The translations under genes and the position numbers were made by a program. 64,000 bases of DNA from Thermosporothrix hazakensis (GTDB taxonomy: Bacteria > Chloroflexota > Ktedonobacteria > Ktedonobacterales > Ktedonobacteraceae), in contig NZ_QKUF01000004.1 in the NCBI RefSeq assembly GCF_003253565.1, forward strand, positions 62,001 to 126,000. The letters run 5' to 3'. Shown in pieces: positions 51,821 through 60,869 of the stretch; the stretch's first letter is position 1; the number at the start of each line of letters is the position of its first letter. A model generated the notes under the pieces. That model saw only the letters and a program-made list of their open reading frames with translations, had not been told where the DNA came from and searched no databases.

Positions 51821-52771
51821 ATGTCAGCAACGCAAGATAGCCTCTTTGCCCTTCTCCTCACGCTCCATCCAGTCGAGGCGAGCACAGTGCCTATCAGTTC
51901 GGGACATCTGGTACAATCAGCCTTCCTTGACCTCATCCGCCAGGCTGATCCAGCGCTCTCAGAGTGGCTTCATCGTCCAAACCAGCGCCGCCCTTATACC
52001 ATCAGCGCCCTGCAATTTCCACACCTCACACCCCGGCAATATGTCGCAGCGATGTACGAAAATCGCCCGATGCAGGTTCTTCCCGCCCACTCGTACAGCT
52101 TTCGTATCACCCTGCTGGATACCATCATCTTTCAAACCCTGCTTGATGCATTGCTTACAAAAGCGCACACGTTACCTATCCGGATTGGCGAGGCCCATTT
52201 CGCTATTCATCAAATTCAGAGCGGGACAGAACCAGAGCAAGTACGCCAGAGTTGGGCAGGCTCGACCACATTCCAGCATATCCATACCCTTGCTCCTGCC
52301 AGAAAACGCTATCGCTTCGAGTTTGCCAGCCCGACCGCCTTCAGTAAGGGTCAACGGCCCTGGGGAAAAAAGCTCGCGCTGCTGCCCGAGCCGGGAAGCG
52401 TGTTTGAAAGTCTGGCGCGACAATGGGAAACCTTTGCCCCGGCAGGTCTCCGGCTCTCCGATGCGGAACTACTCCCGCGTCAGTTGGAAAGCTGGTGTAC
52501 GGAAAACGTGATCGTGCATCACTATGAGCTTCAAAGCTGCTATGTACCTTCAGGAAGCTATGGCCATAATGGCTTTATCGGGAACATCACATATGAGGTA
52601 AAAGGGAATCCGACCGCCCCGGAAGCACGCTGGTTAACGCCCCTCGCCCGTTTCGCATACTATAGTGGAGTTGGCACGAAAACCTCAATGGGAATGGGGC
52701 AAACACGTTGTATTCCAGCCACCCTATCAACAGAGAAGGAGCGCAAAAACGGCTCGTCGGTCACCTCTTGA
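51821..52771 (+). CDS. cas6: CRISPR repeat endoribonuclease Cas6, stand-alone
   Basis: 316 residues. Cas6 cuts pre-crRNA at the base of the repeat hairpin. The protein has the double ferredoxin-like RAMP layout. The N-terminus LFALLLTLHPVEASTVPISS then GHLVQSAFLDLIRQ is Cas6-like. AYSFRITLLD-type strands (here SYSFRITLLDTIIFQTLLDA) follow. KRYRFEFASPTAFSKGQ is in the middle, and the C-terminal glycine-rich loop is AYYSGVGTKTSMGMGQTR. No other cas gene is present in the window. A single repeat-like hairpin lies 76 bp downstream. Confidence 0.9.
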   Translation: MSATQDSLFALLLTLHPVEASTVPISSGHLVQSAFLDLIRQADPALSEWLHRPNQRRPYTISALQFPHLTPRQYVAAMYENRPMQVLPAHSYSFRITLLDTIIFQTLLDALLTKAHTLPIRIGEAHFAIHQIQSGTEPEQVRQSWAGSTTFQHIHTLAPARKRYRFEFASPTAFSKGQRPWGKKLALLPEPGSVFESLARQWETFAPAGLRLSDAELLPRQLESWCTENVIVHHYELQSCYVPSGSYGHNGFIGNITYEVKGNPTAPEARWLTPLARFAYYSGVGTKTSMGMGQTRCIPATLSTEKERKNGSSVTS

Positions 52772-52847
52772 TCCCGGTATCCCGTATCTCTTTCTTGAGC
52801 GAGGCGTTATTCAACAGGCGCCGATCCTCCCTCTTCGCGCCCAATGT

Positions 52848-52871
52848 ATACGTCGCATTGAAACCTGAAGC
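52848..52871 (+). repeat. Single CRISPR-repeat-like hairpin after cas6
   Basis: CAATG-TATACGTCG-CATTG followed by AAAC: a 5-bp stem whose 3' arm plus AAAC gives an ATTGAAAC end, the usual 8-nt crRNA handle of type I/III repeats. Only one copy is seen, so it is at best a relic. Confidence 0.35.
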
Positions 52872-52982
52872 TCCTCCAGATCCCGCTTGAGAAAGATCAA
52901 TACCTGCCGCTTCCCTTCAAGAGTTCAGTGCACAAGATTGCTCTCCCGAAAATAGAGAGGGAGGCTTTCTCGCTCTGACACA

Positions 52983-53464
52983 ATGATGCAGCGCATCAGA
53001 GCAATGGTGCAGACACTGCTCGATCAACTTGAAGCAAAGGACCATGTTGACGCCATTGATGATCTGGCTCACCCTCTCACTTGTTATCGCGGAACTGCTC
53101 GGAATTTCCCAACCTGATCAGGATCGCTTCCGGGTGTGGACTGATGCCTGCGTTGAATTTATCACCCCGCTGCACAGCAGGCTACACGTGATTTAATTGA
53201 CTATTTCGGGGAACTGCTGGAGGAGCGCAAAGGCAGCACCGGTGATGATGTGATCAGTGCACTGCTGAGGGCAGAAGTCGCCTGAGCTTTGGCTTCGGCA
53301 TTCACTTCTGTCTTGGGGCATCTCTCGCCCGTCTGAAAGCCCGGTTAGCACTTGAAGGTCTGCTCCCACGCTTCCCATCCTTTCAGCGGGTTCCCACGCA
53401 TCCGCTAGAGCGCATCGTGAGCCCGCTCCTATTTCGCGTTCAGAGCCTTCCTATTACCCTCTAA
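52983..53464 (+). pseudogene. Cytochrome P450, degraded
   Basis: Fragments in order but changing frame: MMQRIRAMVQTLLDQLEAKD, then LIVIAELLGISQPDQDRFRV, then ARDLIDYFGELLEERKGSTG and DDVISALLRAE. After a deletion of the I-helix to K-helix part comes the heme loop FGFGIHFCLGASLARLKARL, then the C-terminus to TAA 53464. The cysteine ligand survives but most of the enzyme does not. Confidence 0.85.
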
Positions 53465-53474
53465 ACAACGAAAG

Positions 53475-53504
53475 AGGCGTGTTTCCTATTATGAGAACAC
53501 GCCT
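53475..53504 (-). terminator. Terminator downstream of the patatin gene
   Basis: AGGCGTGTT (53475-53483) pairs with AACACGCCT (53496-53504). On the minus strand CTTTC follows. It lies between convergent ends (P450 remnant and patatin). Confidence 0.65.
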
Positions 53505-53511
53505 TCTCGGA

Positions 53512-54366
53512 CTAGCGCCACAATGCGGCAATACGCACCACCTCATCACGAGCCTGCTCACGCCCGGCCTTCGCTGAGATCTCTCGCAGCGCGGGATCAA
53601 GCGGGTTCCCACCGGCAGCGGCCAGTGCATTCTTCACCACCGCATTTGGTGAGAGCACTTCCACCTGAGCCCCGTTCTGACGCAAGCGCTCTATCTGCTC
53701 TTCCAGGCTCTCTACCAATAGGAGAGCCGGTATCTCAGGCTGCACGATAAGCACCTTCTCAAAACCAGCAGCCAGATCTGCATTTGCCGCCGAATAGCAG
53801 CCACCATCAATATAGCGTCGTTCCCCAATTGTGACGGGAGGCCAGACGCAAGGGACCGCACAACTGGCCGCTACAGCGTCAATCAACTCAACCCCGGATT
53901 CACGGGTGAACACAACACGTTCGCCACTAAACGCATCAACTGCAACGATTTCCAGTCGGGACTGAGGCCACCGGTGAACAGGCAGGCGCGAAACAATCAC
54001 ATTCCGCCGCTCGGCCTCTGGCACTGTTGGCGTGGACAGGGCAGTCTTCCCGAGTTCCCGCATCAATGCACTGCCGCGATGGCCCTCAGAGGTGATCCGG
54101 TTAAAGTCTGCAACGATCTGCTGAAAGTTCGGCTGGACATCTATCTCTTTCGCCTGTAAGGCCGGGTCAACCTGCCGCTGAAATAGTTCCTCCATAGAAA
54201 GGCCGCTCGTTACCTGTGCCGCTACAGCCGAGCCTGCCGATGTTCCTACGAACAGGTCAGCCTTGTTGATCTCAATTCCGGCATCTGCCAGCCCGACAAG
54301 CAAGCCAGTCTCCCAGGCGATGCCCGCAACGCCGCCGCCACCGAGTACCAACGCTCTTTTTGACAT
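53512..54366 (-). CDS. Patatin-like phospholipase
   Basis: 284 residues. The oxyanion loop is LGGGGVAGIAWETGLL, the nucleophile serine lies in FVGTSAGSAVAAQ (G-x-S-x-G), and the aspartate partner is YIDGGCYSAANADLA (DGG). This is the Ser-Asp dyad of patatin lipid acyl hydrolases. No signal peptide is seen, so it probably acts in the cytoplasm. Ribosome site AAAGGAG before ATG 54366. Monocistronic. Confidence 0.93.
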   Translation of the reverse strand: MSKRALVLGGGGVAGIAWETGLLVGLADAGIEINKADLFVGTSAGSAVAAQVTSGLSMEELFQRQVDPALQAKEIDVQPNFQQIVADFNRITSEGHRGSALMRELGKTALSTPTVPEAERRNVIVSRLPVHRWPQSRLEIVAVDAFSGERVVFTRESGVELIDAVAASCAVPCVWPPVTIGERRYIDGGCYSAANADLAAGFEKVLIVQPEIPALLLVESLEEQIERLRQNGAQVEVLSPNAVVKNALAAAGGNPLDPALREISAKAGREQARDEVVRIAALWR

Positions 54367-54743
54367 ATCTATTTTTTACTCCTTTTTTCTTGTAAACGAG
54401 AAAAAGATATCTATCTACAGTAATTTCTTTTAGAATTGGAATGAACAAGGAGTCCCGAGAACGAAAAGTTTCAGGCTACAGGTACCATCGATCAGCTATC
54501 AGAGCCGTCTGGAGGCAGCCAGAAGAGGCGCTGGATCTGCCGTTTTCATATCCACCCCCGTCTTGGAGCACCCGAGTGCCTCATCCTATAATAAAAGGAG
54601 AGCCATTGTCAAACGCTGATACGCCTCCTACAGAGAGAAAGGGCTAGCCGCCGCTTCGCCCAGGAACTGGACTTTATGGAACAGGTCTGTTAGAGTGGAA
54701 GAGAAGATAGCGTGTTTTCTGTATTTCAACGAGGAGTTGAAGA
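54367..54743. other. Intergenic, about 380 bp
   Basis: A short plus-strand frame at 54441-54647 has no family look and is not called. CCTATAATAAAAGGAG near 54590 resembles a -10 box plus ribosome site but leads to no usable frame. Confidence 0.4.
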
Positions 54744-55379
54744 ATGCCTACCTGGACAACCCTTTCAATCTTTCTGCTGGCAGCGTTGGGCCTGCTCTTT
54801 CTTCCAGGGCCCGCTGTTCTGTTTGTGATGACGAAGAGCGTCGATCAAGGCAGGCGGGTCGGTGCAGTCTCTTCGCTTGGCATTGGTATCGCAGACCTCA
54901 TTCATACAACTGCTGCTGCGTTTGGGCTCTCTGCCTTGCTCGTGACCTCAGCGCTTGCATTCAACGTTGTCAAATATCTCGGAGCTGCTTACCTGATCTA
55001 TCTCGGCATTCGCACGCTTCTGAAGCGGGATACACCCCATCAGACTGTCAGCGAAGCGTCCCAATCTCTCACCCGCCTGTTCACCCAGGGAATGTTTGTT
55101 GAATTGCTTAATCCTAAAACGGCGCTCTTTTTTCTGGCGTTCCTGCCCCAATTCGTTGACCCCGCTCAGGGAAACGTTACACTGCAATTCCTGCTGCTTG
55201 GAAGCCTGTACACGATACTGGGCATTTGCAGTCTGACGTTCTATGGTCTTATTGCGGGAACCACAGCCGCGCTGCTCAAGCGGAGTACGACCTTTCAGCG
55301 AGTGCAGCGCTACATCACAGGATGCATCTATATCGCTCTTGGGCTGACTGCGGCTTTTGCCAGCACCGAGAAAAAATAG
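54744..55379 (+). CDS. LysE family amino-acid exporter
   Basis: 211 residues with six hydrophobic segments, the normal RhtB/LysE length. Family signatures are FLLAALGLLFLPGPAVLFVM then TKSVDQGRRVGAVSSLGIGI, YLGAAYLIYLGIRTLL, and FVELLNPKTALFFLAFLPQF (NPKxxLFFLAFLPQF is diagnostic). It exports amino acids or derivatives by proton antiport. Ribosome site ACGAGGAGTTGAAGA. Its 3' end overlaps a hydrolase remnant on the other strand. Confidence 0.95.
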   Translation: MPTWTTLSIFLLAALGLLFLPGPAVLFVMTKSVDQGRRVGAVSSLGIGIADLIHTTAAAFGLSALLVTSALAFNVVKYLGAAYLIYLGIRTLLKRDTPHQTVSEASQSLTRLFTQGMFVELLNPKTALFFLAFLPQFVDPAQGNVTLQFLLLGSLYTILGICSLTFYGLIAGTTAALLKRSTTFQRVQRYITGCIYIALGLTAAFASTEKK

Positions 55380-55623
55380 CGTATCGGGAAGATGGAAACC
55401 TGCCCATCTTCCCACAATAGCTCGATTGTCGCTCATGGACCACCTCCCGCAGCAGCCGAAAGAAGGCTCGCACCTCTTCCGCATAGAGCTCGGGGTCTTC
55501 CATTGCCGCGAAGTGCCCGCCACGCGGCATTTGCTTCCAGCGTGTGATATTCAGGCTTCGTTCTCCCCACTCACGAGGAGGAAGCGCACCGGTTGGTACC
55601 TCTATGCGCTCTCCTGGCTTCAT
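55315..55623 (-). pseudogene. Epoxide-hydrolase-like C-terminal remnant
   Basis: The minus strand reads ERIEVPTGALPPREWGERSL, then NITRWKQMPRGGHFAAMEDP, then ELYAEEVRAFFRLLRE. This is the end of epoxide-hydrolase-type alpha/beta hydrolases, including the GGHF histidine. Everything upstream, including the nucleophile, is missing. Its tail overlaps lysE by about 65 bp. Confidence 0.7.
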
Positions 55624-55746
55624 CAGAAAAAGGGAGAAAATAGCTCTGGCATCGCTTCCCAGGATGTTTCAGGAGAAAAGCAATCAGGGCCGCCCTCTGC
55701 ATGTCGCATCGAGACGGACCCTGAAAAGCAGCAGAAGATTGTTTGG

Positions 55747-56712
55747 TTATTTTCCAATGACATCCTTTGCAAGGCGCTTCAACGCTTCCATGCGCCCTTT
55801 TTGCGGCACGAAGAGAATCATTTCCTGAGCGCCTGCCTGCTCATACTCGGCGAGACGCTGCCGAATGGCATCGGGCGTTCCGACCAGGGCCCGAGTACGC
55901 AGATATTCAGCGCCGCCAGTATTGCGATCAAGATTGGCGGCCTTCGCGATCTCAAGCGCCTGCTCATCTGTCTCGCCAATGGCGCAATTCAGCATCACCG
56001 TACGGCGAATAGTCGAGTAGTCGCGACCAACGCTCTCACAGTGCTGACGAATAATGTCGAACTTGCGCGCAATCGCTTCAGGCTCCATATTGCCAACGTT
56101 ACAGGCATCGCCATATTGCGCCACCAGCTTGAGCGTGACTTTCTCCCCACCTCCACCAATTAACAGGGGAATGTGCGGCTTCTGCACGCCCTTTGGCTGG
56201 TTGATTGCCCCACGAATCTGATAATATGTCCCCTCAAATGAGGCTTCCTCATCACTCCACATCTTCAAAATAATCTGTACAGCTTCGCGTAGCTGTCGCA
56301 AACGAATAGGCGCCTCGGGATACTCATAACCGTACGCATTGTACTCGTGCTCATACCAGCCCGCGCCTATTCCGAAATCAAGCCGCCCGTGACTGAGCAC
56401 ATCAACGGTGCTTGCCATCTTCGCCAGAAGCGCCGGGTTGCGATAGCTGTTACACGTTACCATCTGCCCGATACGAATGCGCTTGGTATCGCGAGCCAGG
56501 GCCGCCGTGCTGGTCCAGCACTCGAACGTGACCTCCTGTGTGGGAACAGGAACAGTGTGAAAGTGGTCAAAAAGCCAGATAGAATCAAAGCCCAGTTCTT
56601 CAGCAGCTTGAGCCGTCTCGGTCATTGTTTCATAAGCTTCAACCGGATCTTTGATCCCCACAAGATCCATACGCCAGCCCTGCGGCACGAGGACACCAAA
56701 CTTCATAGCCAT
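55747..56712 (-). CDS. LLM-class F420-dependent oxidoreductase
   Basis: 321 residues from ATG 56712 (GAGGTGATATAC). LLM barrel features: MAMKFGVLVPQGWRMDLVGI, SIWLFDHFHTVPVPTQEVTF, RIRIGQMVTCNSYRNPALLA, KMASTVDVLSHGRLDFGIGA, GWYEHEYNAYGYEYP and PHIPLLIGGGGEKVTLKLVA. The GWYEHEYxxYGY motif is typical of F420-dependent members. Its promoter (TTGACT-N19-TATCCT with a dyad) matches that of the LLM gene at 8737-9648. Confidence 0.94.
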   Translation of the reverse strand: MAMKFGVLVPQGWRMDLVGIKDPVEAYETMTETAQAAEELGFDSIWLFDHFHTVPVPTQEVTFECWTSTAALARDTKRIRIGQMVTCNSYRNPALLAKMASTVDVLSHGRLDFGIGAGWYEHEYNAYGYEYPEAPIRLRQLREAVQIILKMWSDEEASFEGTYYQIRGAINQPKGVQKPHIPLLIGGGGEKVTLKLVAQYGDACNVGNMEPEAIARKFDIIRQHCESVGRDYSTIRRTVMLNCAIGETDEQALEIAKAANLDRNTGGAEYLRTRALVGTPDAIRQRLAEYEQAGAQEMILFVPQKGRMEALKRLAKDVIGK

Positions 56713-56755
56713 GTATATCACCTCTTTCGCTCAAAAACGTTACACTTCCTCCTCA

Positions 56756-56786
56756 AGGATACTACTCAGGGTGCACTCTAAGTCAA
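56756..56786 (-). promoter_or_regulatory. MerR-type promoter of the second LLM gene
   Basis: Minus-strand -35 TTGACT (56781-56786) and -10 TATCCT (56756-56761), 19 bp apart, with a spacer dyad CTTAGAG-TGCA-CCCTGAG. Same architecture as 9749-9779. Confidence 0.65.
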
Positions 56787-56978
56787 GGCTTTTCTCCCTG
56801 AGCCTATGAAGTCGTATTAACCTGCCTAATATATTTCTAAATTTACTCTCTTCTTACATACGTATTACTTTATATACCTGAAATATTGAAAGATACAATA
56901 AAAAAAAAGAAATATGAGAAAGAGGCATGTATCAGGATACTTCTATCTATTCCATACTTTTTGTCGCCGCTATCATAT

Positions 56979-57332
56979 TTCTGGTGGCCTGCCGGTTCGC
57001 ACCTCTCCCGGATGCTTGGCACACAGTATGCCATTATCGGTACCGGTGTGGGTGTCTCGAAGGAGAACGGCATAGCCAGCCCCGAGGAAGGAAGCCTTGA
57101 GGCGCGGCTGACAGCTCTTGGTGGAGCTGCCGCACTGCTTCCCACATACAACGGGAAGCGGCTCCCAACTACGGAGATTGCGGCCCTCTCGACGCGCACC
57201 GGGAGCACGAAGAACACAACGTACTTCCCGCTGAGCGCCGAAAGCTTCACCGACTTCGATTATCTCGCATTCTTTCACGAGACCGACTACGCTCGTGGCG
57301 GCTGGCCGCTACCGGATACGCAGGCGCACTAG
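56979..57332 (+). pseudogene. Erythromycin-esterase family, C-terminal remnant
   Basis: The frame carries HLSRMLGTQYAIIGTGVGVS, then SPEEGSLEARLTALGGAAAL, then YFPLSAESFTDFDYLAFFHE and TDYARGGWPLP. This is the C-terminal part of erythromycin-esterase-like proteins. The catalytic N-terminal two thirds are missing and there is no start signal. Confidence 0.6.
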
Positions 57333-57379
57333 CAGGTCTGTCTCATGCCGGGTCGCGCTTGATCCGGCATGAGCACCCT

Positions 57380-58057
57380 TTACCAGAGAGCGGGAATAAG
57401 ACGGTAACGCACTTTCTGTGTGTATTCCTGATATCCCTGTAAATCTCGTTTGAGCGTCTTTTCCTCATCCAGTATGCGCCAGATCAGGACCGGCAACATC
57501 AACGCCAGTGCCAGATAGCCCCACAACGAGCCAAGCGCAGCGGGCACACCAAGCATCATGACAAGCACTCCCAGGTACATAGGATGCCGTACCACGGCGT
57601 AAAGCCCTGTCGAGATGACTTGTTGGCCTTCTATCACCTGGATGTTAGAAGCTCCGTAGCTGTTTTCTCTGAAGACAAAGAAGTCAATGAGGAAACCTAG
57701 CAGGATCAGCGCATCTCCAAGCAGCGAAACGACGGCAGGCACAGGAGACCAGCCAAAACGATGGTCAAGGACACAGACGAGCAACAGGACAATAGCACCA
57801 ACAAGTATGAGCGATACGATGATTTTTTGTGCTCTATTCGTTTCAGCTCCCGGCCCGATGCGCTTCCGTCGCTCAAGGAGTTCAGGATCATTGAGCGCAA
57901 GATAGATACCTATCGCGTTCGCCGCCCCCAGAAAGACCACAATAAACAGCCACCCCTGCCAGTAATTCAGCGTCCATGCAGGCAGGAACAGCAGAAGAGC
58001 AAACACAATCACGCCAAGAAGCAAGGATTGTAATGTCTGAAGAAGAAGGTGTTTCAT
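57380..58057 (-). CDS. Isoprenylcysteine methyltransferase (ICMT)-type membrane protein
   Basis: 225 residues with about five hydrophobic segments. The signature VISTGLYAVVRHPMYLGVLV and the cytosolic tail DEEKTLKRDLQGYQEYTQKV then RYRLIPALW are those of ICMT/PEMT-like integral membrane methyltransferases. The bacterial substrate is unknown. It follows a tetR gene by 47 bp on the same strand, so the repressor probably controls it. Confidence 0.9.
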   Translation of the reverse strand: MKHLLLQTLQSLLLGVIVFALLLFLPAWTLNYWQGWLFIVVFLGAANAIGIYLALNDPELLERRKRIGPGAETNRAQKIIVSLILVGAIVLLLVCVLDHRFGWSPVPAVVSLLGDALILLGFLIDFFVFRENSYGASNIQVIEGQQVISTGLYAVVRHPMYLGVLVMMLGVPAALGSLWGYLALALMLPVLIWRILDEEKTLKRDLQGYQEYTQKVRYRLIPALW

Positions 58058-58104
58058 TGTTCAGCGCTTCTCTCAATTTTTGTTCTTCTCCCAGGAGAAG
58101 ACTG

Positions 58105-58833
58105 CTATACATCAACAGCATCAAGACTTTCCCGCGCCGCCTCAACCCAGAACCGTGCCTCTTCAGCATCTGTTCGGGTAAAGGTATTGGTAGGGACACC
58201 AAGCACTCGCTCGATTGCCTCCATATACGCCGCGAATGTGGTGACAACCTCTTCAATAATTCGTTCATCGTCATCACGCTCCCGACCGACCGAGAGCAGC
58301 AGGCGGCTATGCGTATTTCCCATACTCTGGAGCAGTGCCATGATAATCTCGCCCGTCTTCTCAGGTGAGGGAGCGGTAAAAACGCCCTCCTGAACCCCCT
58401 GCCGCACAATCTCGGCAAGCAGAGGCGCACGCTGCTGAAACACGGCCTCATCCACCCTTAGCCGAATCAAGGCGTTCGCATCGGTATACCAGACGCGCCC
58501 TATCTTCATCACTTCCACTTTATGCGCGTGTCGCAACTGGTTCAGAGTATCAAAGAACCCCTGTAACTTCTCAATCGCATTCAAACGCGGATCATGGATT
58601 AACGACAACAACGGCTTTTCCAATGTCTGCCTGATATGGTCAATCAGGGCTTCCAGTAACGCCTGACGCGATTCAAAGTAGTGGTGAAATGCACCATTGG
58701 AAATCTGCACCTCGTTCAGAATGTCCTGAATCGAGATACGCTCGTATCCTTTTGTCAGTACGAGACGTTGCGCCGCAGTGAGGATCTCCCGCCGTCTGGC
58801 AGCGAATACCTCTGGTTTCACAGTTCGGGCCAT
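58105..58833 (-). CDS. TetR/AcrR family repressor
   Basis: 242 residues. HTH: FAARRREILTAAQRLVLTKG, YERISIQDILNEVQISNGAF and HHYFESRQALLEALIDHI. The 'SNGAFHHYFESRQALLEAL' recognition region is typical. Long helical ligand domain follows. A perfect 10-bp palindrome lies just before the gene, and the ICMT-type gene follows in the same operon. Ribosome site GAGAGGAGAAGC. Confidence 0.93.
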   Translation of the reverse strand: MARTVKPEVFAARRREILTAAQRLVLTKGYERISIQDILNEVQISNGAFHHYFESRQALLEALIDHIRQTLEKPLLSLIHDPRLNAIEKLQGFFDTLNQLRHAHKVEVMKIGRVWYTDANALIRLRVDEAVFQQRAPLLAEIVRQGVQEGVFTAPSPEKTGEIIMALLQSMGNTHSRLLLSVGRERDDDERIIEEVVTTFAAYMEAIERVLGVPTNTFTRTDAEEARFWVEAARESLDAVDV

Positions 58834-58848
58834 GCTTCTCCTCTCAAT

Positions 58849-58871
58849 AATAAACAGACGATCTGTTTATT
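58849..58871. promoter_or_regulatory. TetR operator before tetR-ICMT
   Basis: AATAAACAGA-CGA-TCTGTTTATT, a perfect 10-bp inverted repeat 16 bp before the tetR start. Confidence 0.75.
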
Positions 58872-59608
58872 AATTTTAACACTCTTACGCTCGCTGTCAA
58901 GTAGCAAGGAGATGAGGGGAATCGTTTCGGTTCCTCTCACACCGCTTCCAGCGCCCTCAAACGCTGCTCAACCGGGGCACGAGATTGCACAGGCATCCGT
59001 TCGCCATACTACGCAAGAAGTGACATCATCGGTTCTATCTCATCACATACTCGCCGCGGATCCGCTATCCATGCTCGCGAGAGCAAGCAGGAATATCCGA
59101 AGGGAGCAGCAGCAAAGCTTCCTCTCAGAAGAGCGATCATTGTGCTTTTGTTCCGCAAAAAATCGAGCGCTTGCTTGCGCGCAACCTTGACATCGCGTCT
59201 GACCGACTGGTATACTTTTGGAAGTAATGCCCGGTCATAATCAGAGGGGTAAGCAGCTCTGAGTGCACACGATGCCATTCTACTGCTAGAACGTCCAGAC
59301 GCACTCTGTCCAGCCATTCTCGCCGCTCTCTTTTCCCAGCTCTATACGATGATTGATTGGTAAAGATCAGCATGATACGCTATGCGGGACCGATGTTCCT
59401 CAGGAAACGGAGTTGCAGGAACGTCCGATACGAGAGCCACTCTCATCGGTCAACCGTCTTCCTCATCCCCCCTTTTCACGCCATCCCTGAGCCTTTTATT
59501 CAGCGCTTATCGGATTGACCCCTATCTATCTCATGGGCTCTATGGGATACAATCTATAGAAAGAGCACAGGAAACAACTATCATTATAGTGAAAGCCAGG
59601 AGAACTTC
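58872..59608. other. Intergenic, about 735 bp with a doubtful gene remnant
   Basis: On the minus strand two frames at 59009-59373 could be one broken protein. One has EWLDRVRLDVLAVEWHRVHS (with one extra Arg), the next VRRDVKVARKQALDFLRNKS then FAAAPFGYSCLLSRAWIADP. I cannot assign a family. The last 100 bases hold the mfs promoter and the CCAGGAGAACTTC ribosome site. Confidence 0.3.
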
Positions 59609-60820
59609 ATGTCATCAAATCAGAAGCCACCACCACGCGTATTTCATGCAAGGCTGGCAGCAGGGACCCTCTTTTTTGCAAACGGCGTCGGGCTCGCAAC
59701 CTGGGCAACTCGGATCCCTGCCGTGCAACAGGATTTGCATCTGAGTCCCGGCCACTTCGGGCTTGCGCTCTGGGGAATGGCAGCCGGCGCCATTGTGGCC
59801 TTTCCATTTACCGGCTGGCTGATTTCCCGCTTCGGCAGTCGCATTGTTTCCACAGTCGTTTCACTCCTTTTTTGCCTGTTTTTACCGCTCCCGGTGCTTG
59901 CTCCCAACCTGATTCTCTTATGGTTGGCCCTTTTCGTTCTAGGTATGTGTAATGGCGCGATGGATGTTTCGATGAACGCGCAGGCCGTCTCTATTGAAGA
60001 GGAATATGGGAGACCAATCATCACCTCATTTCATGGTCTCTGGAGCATCGGTAGCATTGTAGGATCAGCGATCGGTAGTGTCATGGCCGCCCAGAACATA
60101 CACCAGCTTCCCCACGTCCTTATTATTGCTTGTATTATCATGGTAGTCTCTATTTGTTCCTGGCGCTGGCTGCTCACCGTATCGCCGACAGGAACCAATC
60201 ATCCAGCCTTTGCGCTGCCCTCTAAAGCGCTGATCGGCATCGGCATTGTCGCGCTATGTGCCGCTGTCAGTGAAGGCGCTATCTCCGACTGGGGCGCGAT
60301 CTATCTGCACCAATCGCTTGGCACTACCGCAGCCTTTGCCGCGGCTGGTTTCGCGATCTTCTCGGGCGCAATGACGGTTGCCCGTTTAACCGGTGACAAG
60401 ATCTCGCATCATCTGGGAGCTGCTAAAACAGTGCGCATCGGGGGCATTATCTCAACGCTTGGCATCGCGCTGGCGCTCTTTGTACCGAATCCAATTACCG
60501 TTGTCATCGGCTTCGCGGGTGTTGGTCTGGGCATCGCATGTAGCATTCCGCTGGTCTTTAGCGCAGCGGGGCGCCTGCCCAATATATCCTCAGGTGTGGC
60601 GCTGGCAGGAGTGGCAACCATGTCATATGGTGGCTTTCTGGCAGGTCCGCCGCTTATCGGGGGGATGGCCGAGATCTTCACTCTCCGGGGGGCGCTTGGC
60701 ATCATCCTGCTTCTGTCGATCCTGATGACAGTCCTCGCCTACACGCTGGATCACTCGGCACGGGCGAAGAAGGGCGCCGCAACAGCAAACGAGCGGACCG
60801 AAGCTACTATCGGCAAATAA
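59609..60820 (+). CDS. Major facilitator superfamily transporter
   Basis: 403 residues with about 12 hydrophobic segments. Blocks include FFANGVGLATWATRIPAVQQ, HFGLALWGMAAGAIVAFPFT then GWLISRFGSR (MFS motif A), CNGAMDVSMNAQAVSIEEEY, then SFHGLWSIGSIVGSAIGSVM. The pattern resembles the YbjJ-like subgroup of MFS exporters. Substrate unknown. A strong terminator shared with the convergent LLM gene follows. Confidence 0.94.
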   Translation: MSSNQKPPPRVFHARLAAGTLFFANGVGLATWATRIPAVQQDLHLSPGHFGLALWGMAAGAIVAFPFTGWLISRFGSRIVSTVVSLLFCLFLPLPVLAPNLILLWLALFVLGMCNGAMDVSMNAQAVSIEEEYGRPIITSFHGLWSIGSIVGSAIGSVMAAQNIHQLPHVLIIACIIMVVSICSWRWLLTVSPTGTNHPAFALPSKALIGIGIVALCAAVSEGAISDWGAIYLHQSLGTTAAFAAAGFAIFSGAMTVARLTGDKISHHLGAAKTVRIGGIISTLGIALALFVPNPITVVIGFAGVGLGIACSIPLVFSAAGRLPNISSGVALAGVATMSYGGFLAGPPLIGGMAEIFTLRGALGIILLLSILMTVLAYTLDHSARAKKGAATANERTEATIGK

Positions 60821-60823
60821 AAC

Positions 60824-60863
60824 AACAGCGGTGCGCTTTGTCTCGGCGCACTGCTGTTTTTCC
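60824..60863. terminator. Bidirectional terminator between mfs and LLM
   Basis: AACAGCGGTGCGC (60824-60836) pairs with GCGCACTGCTGTT (60846-60858) with one G-U, followed by TTTT; AAAAC precedes it for the other strand. Confidence 0.85.
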
Positions 60864-60869
60864 CGAATG

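Noticed and set aside
52848..52871. A CRISPR array
   Set aside because: Only one repeat-like unit is visible and no spacer-repeat periodicity follows, so it is reported only as a possible relic repeat.
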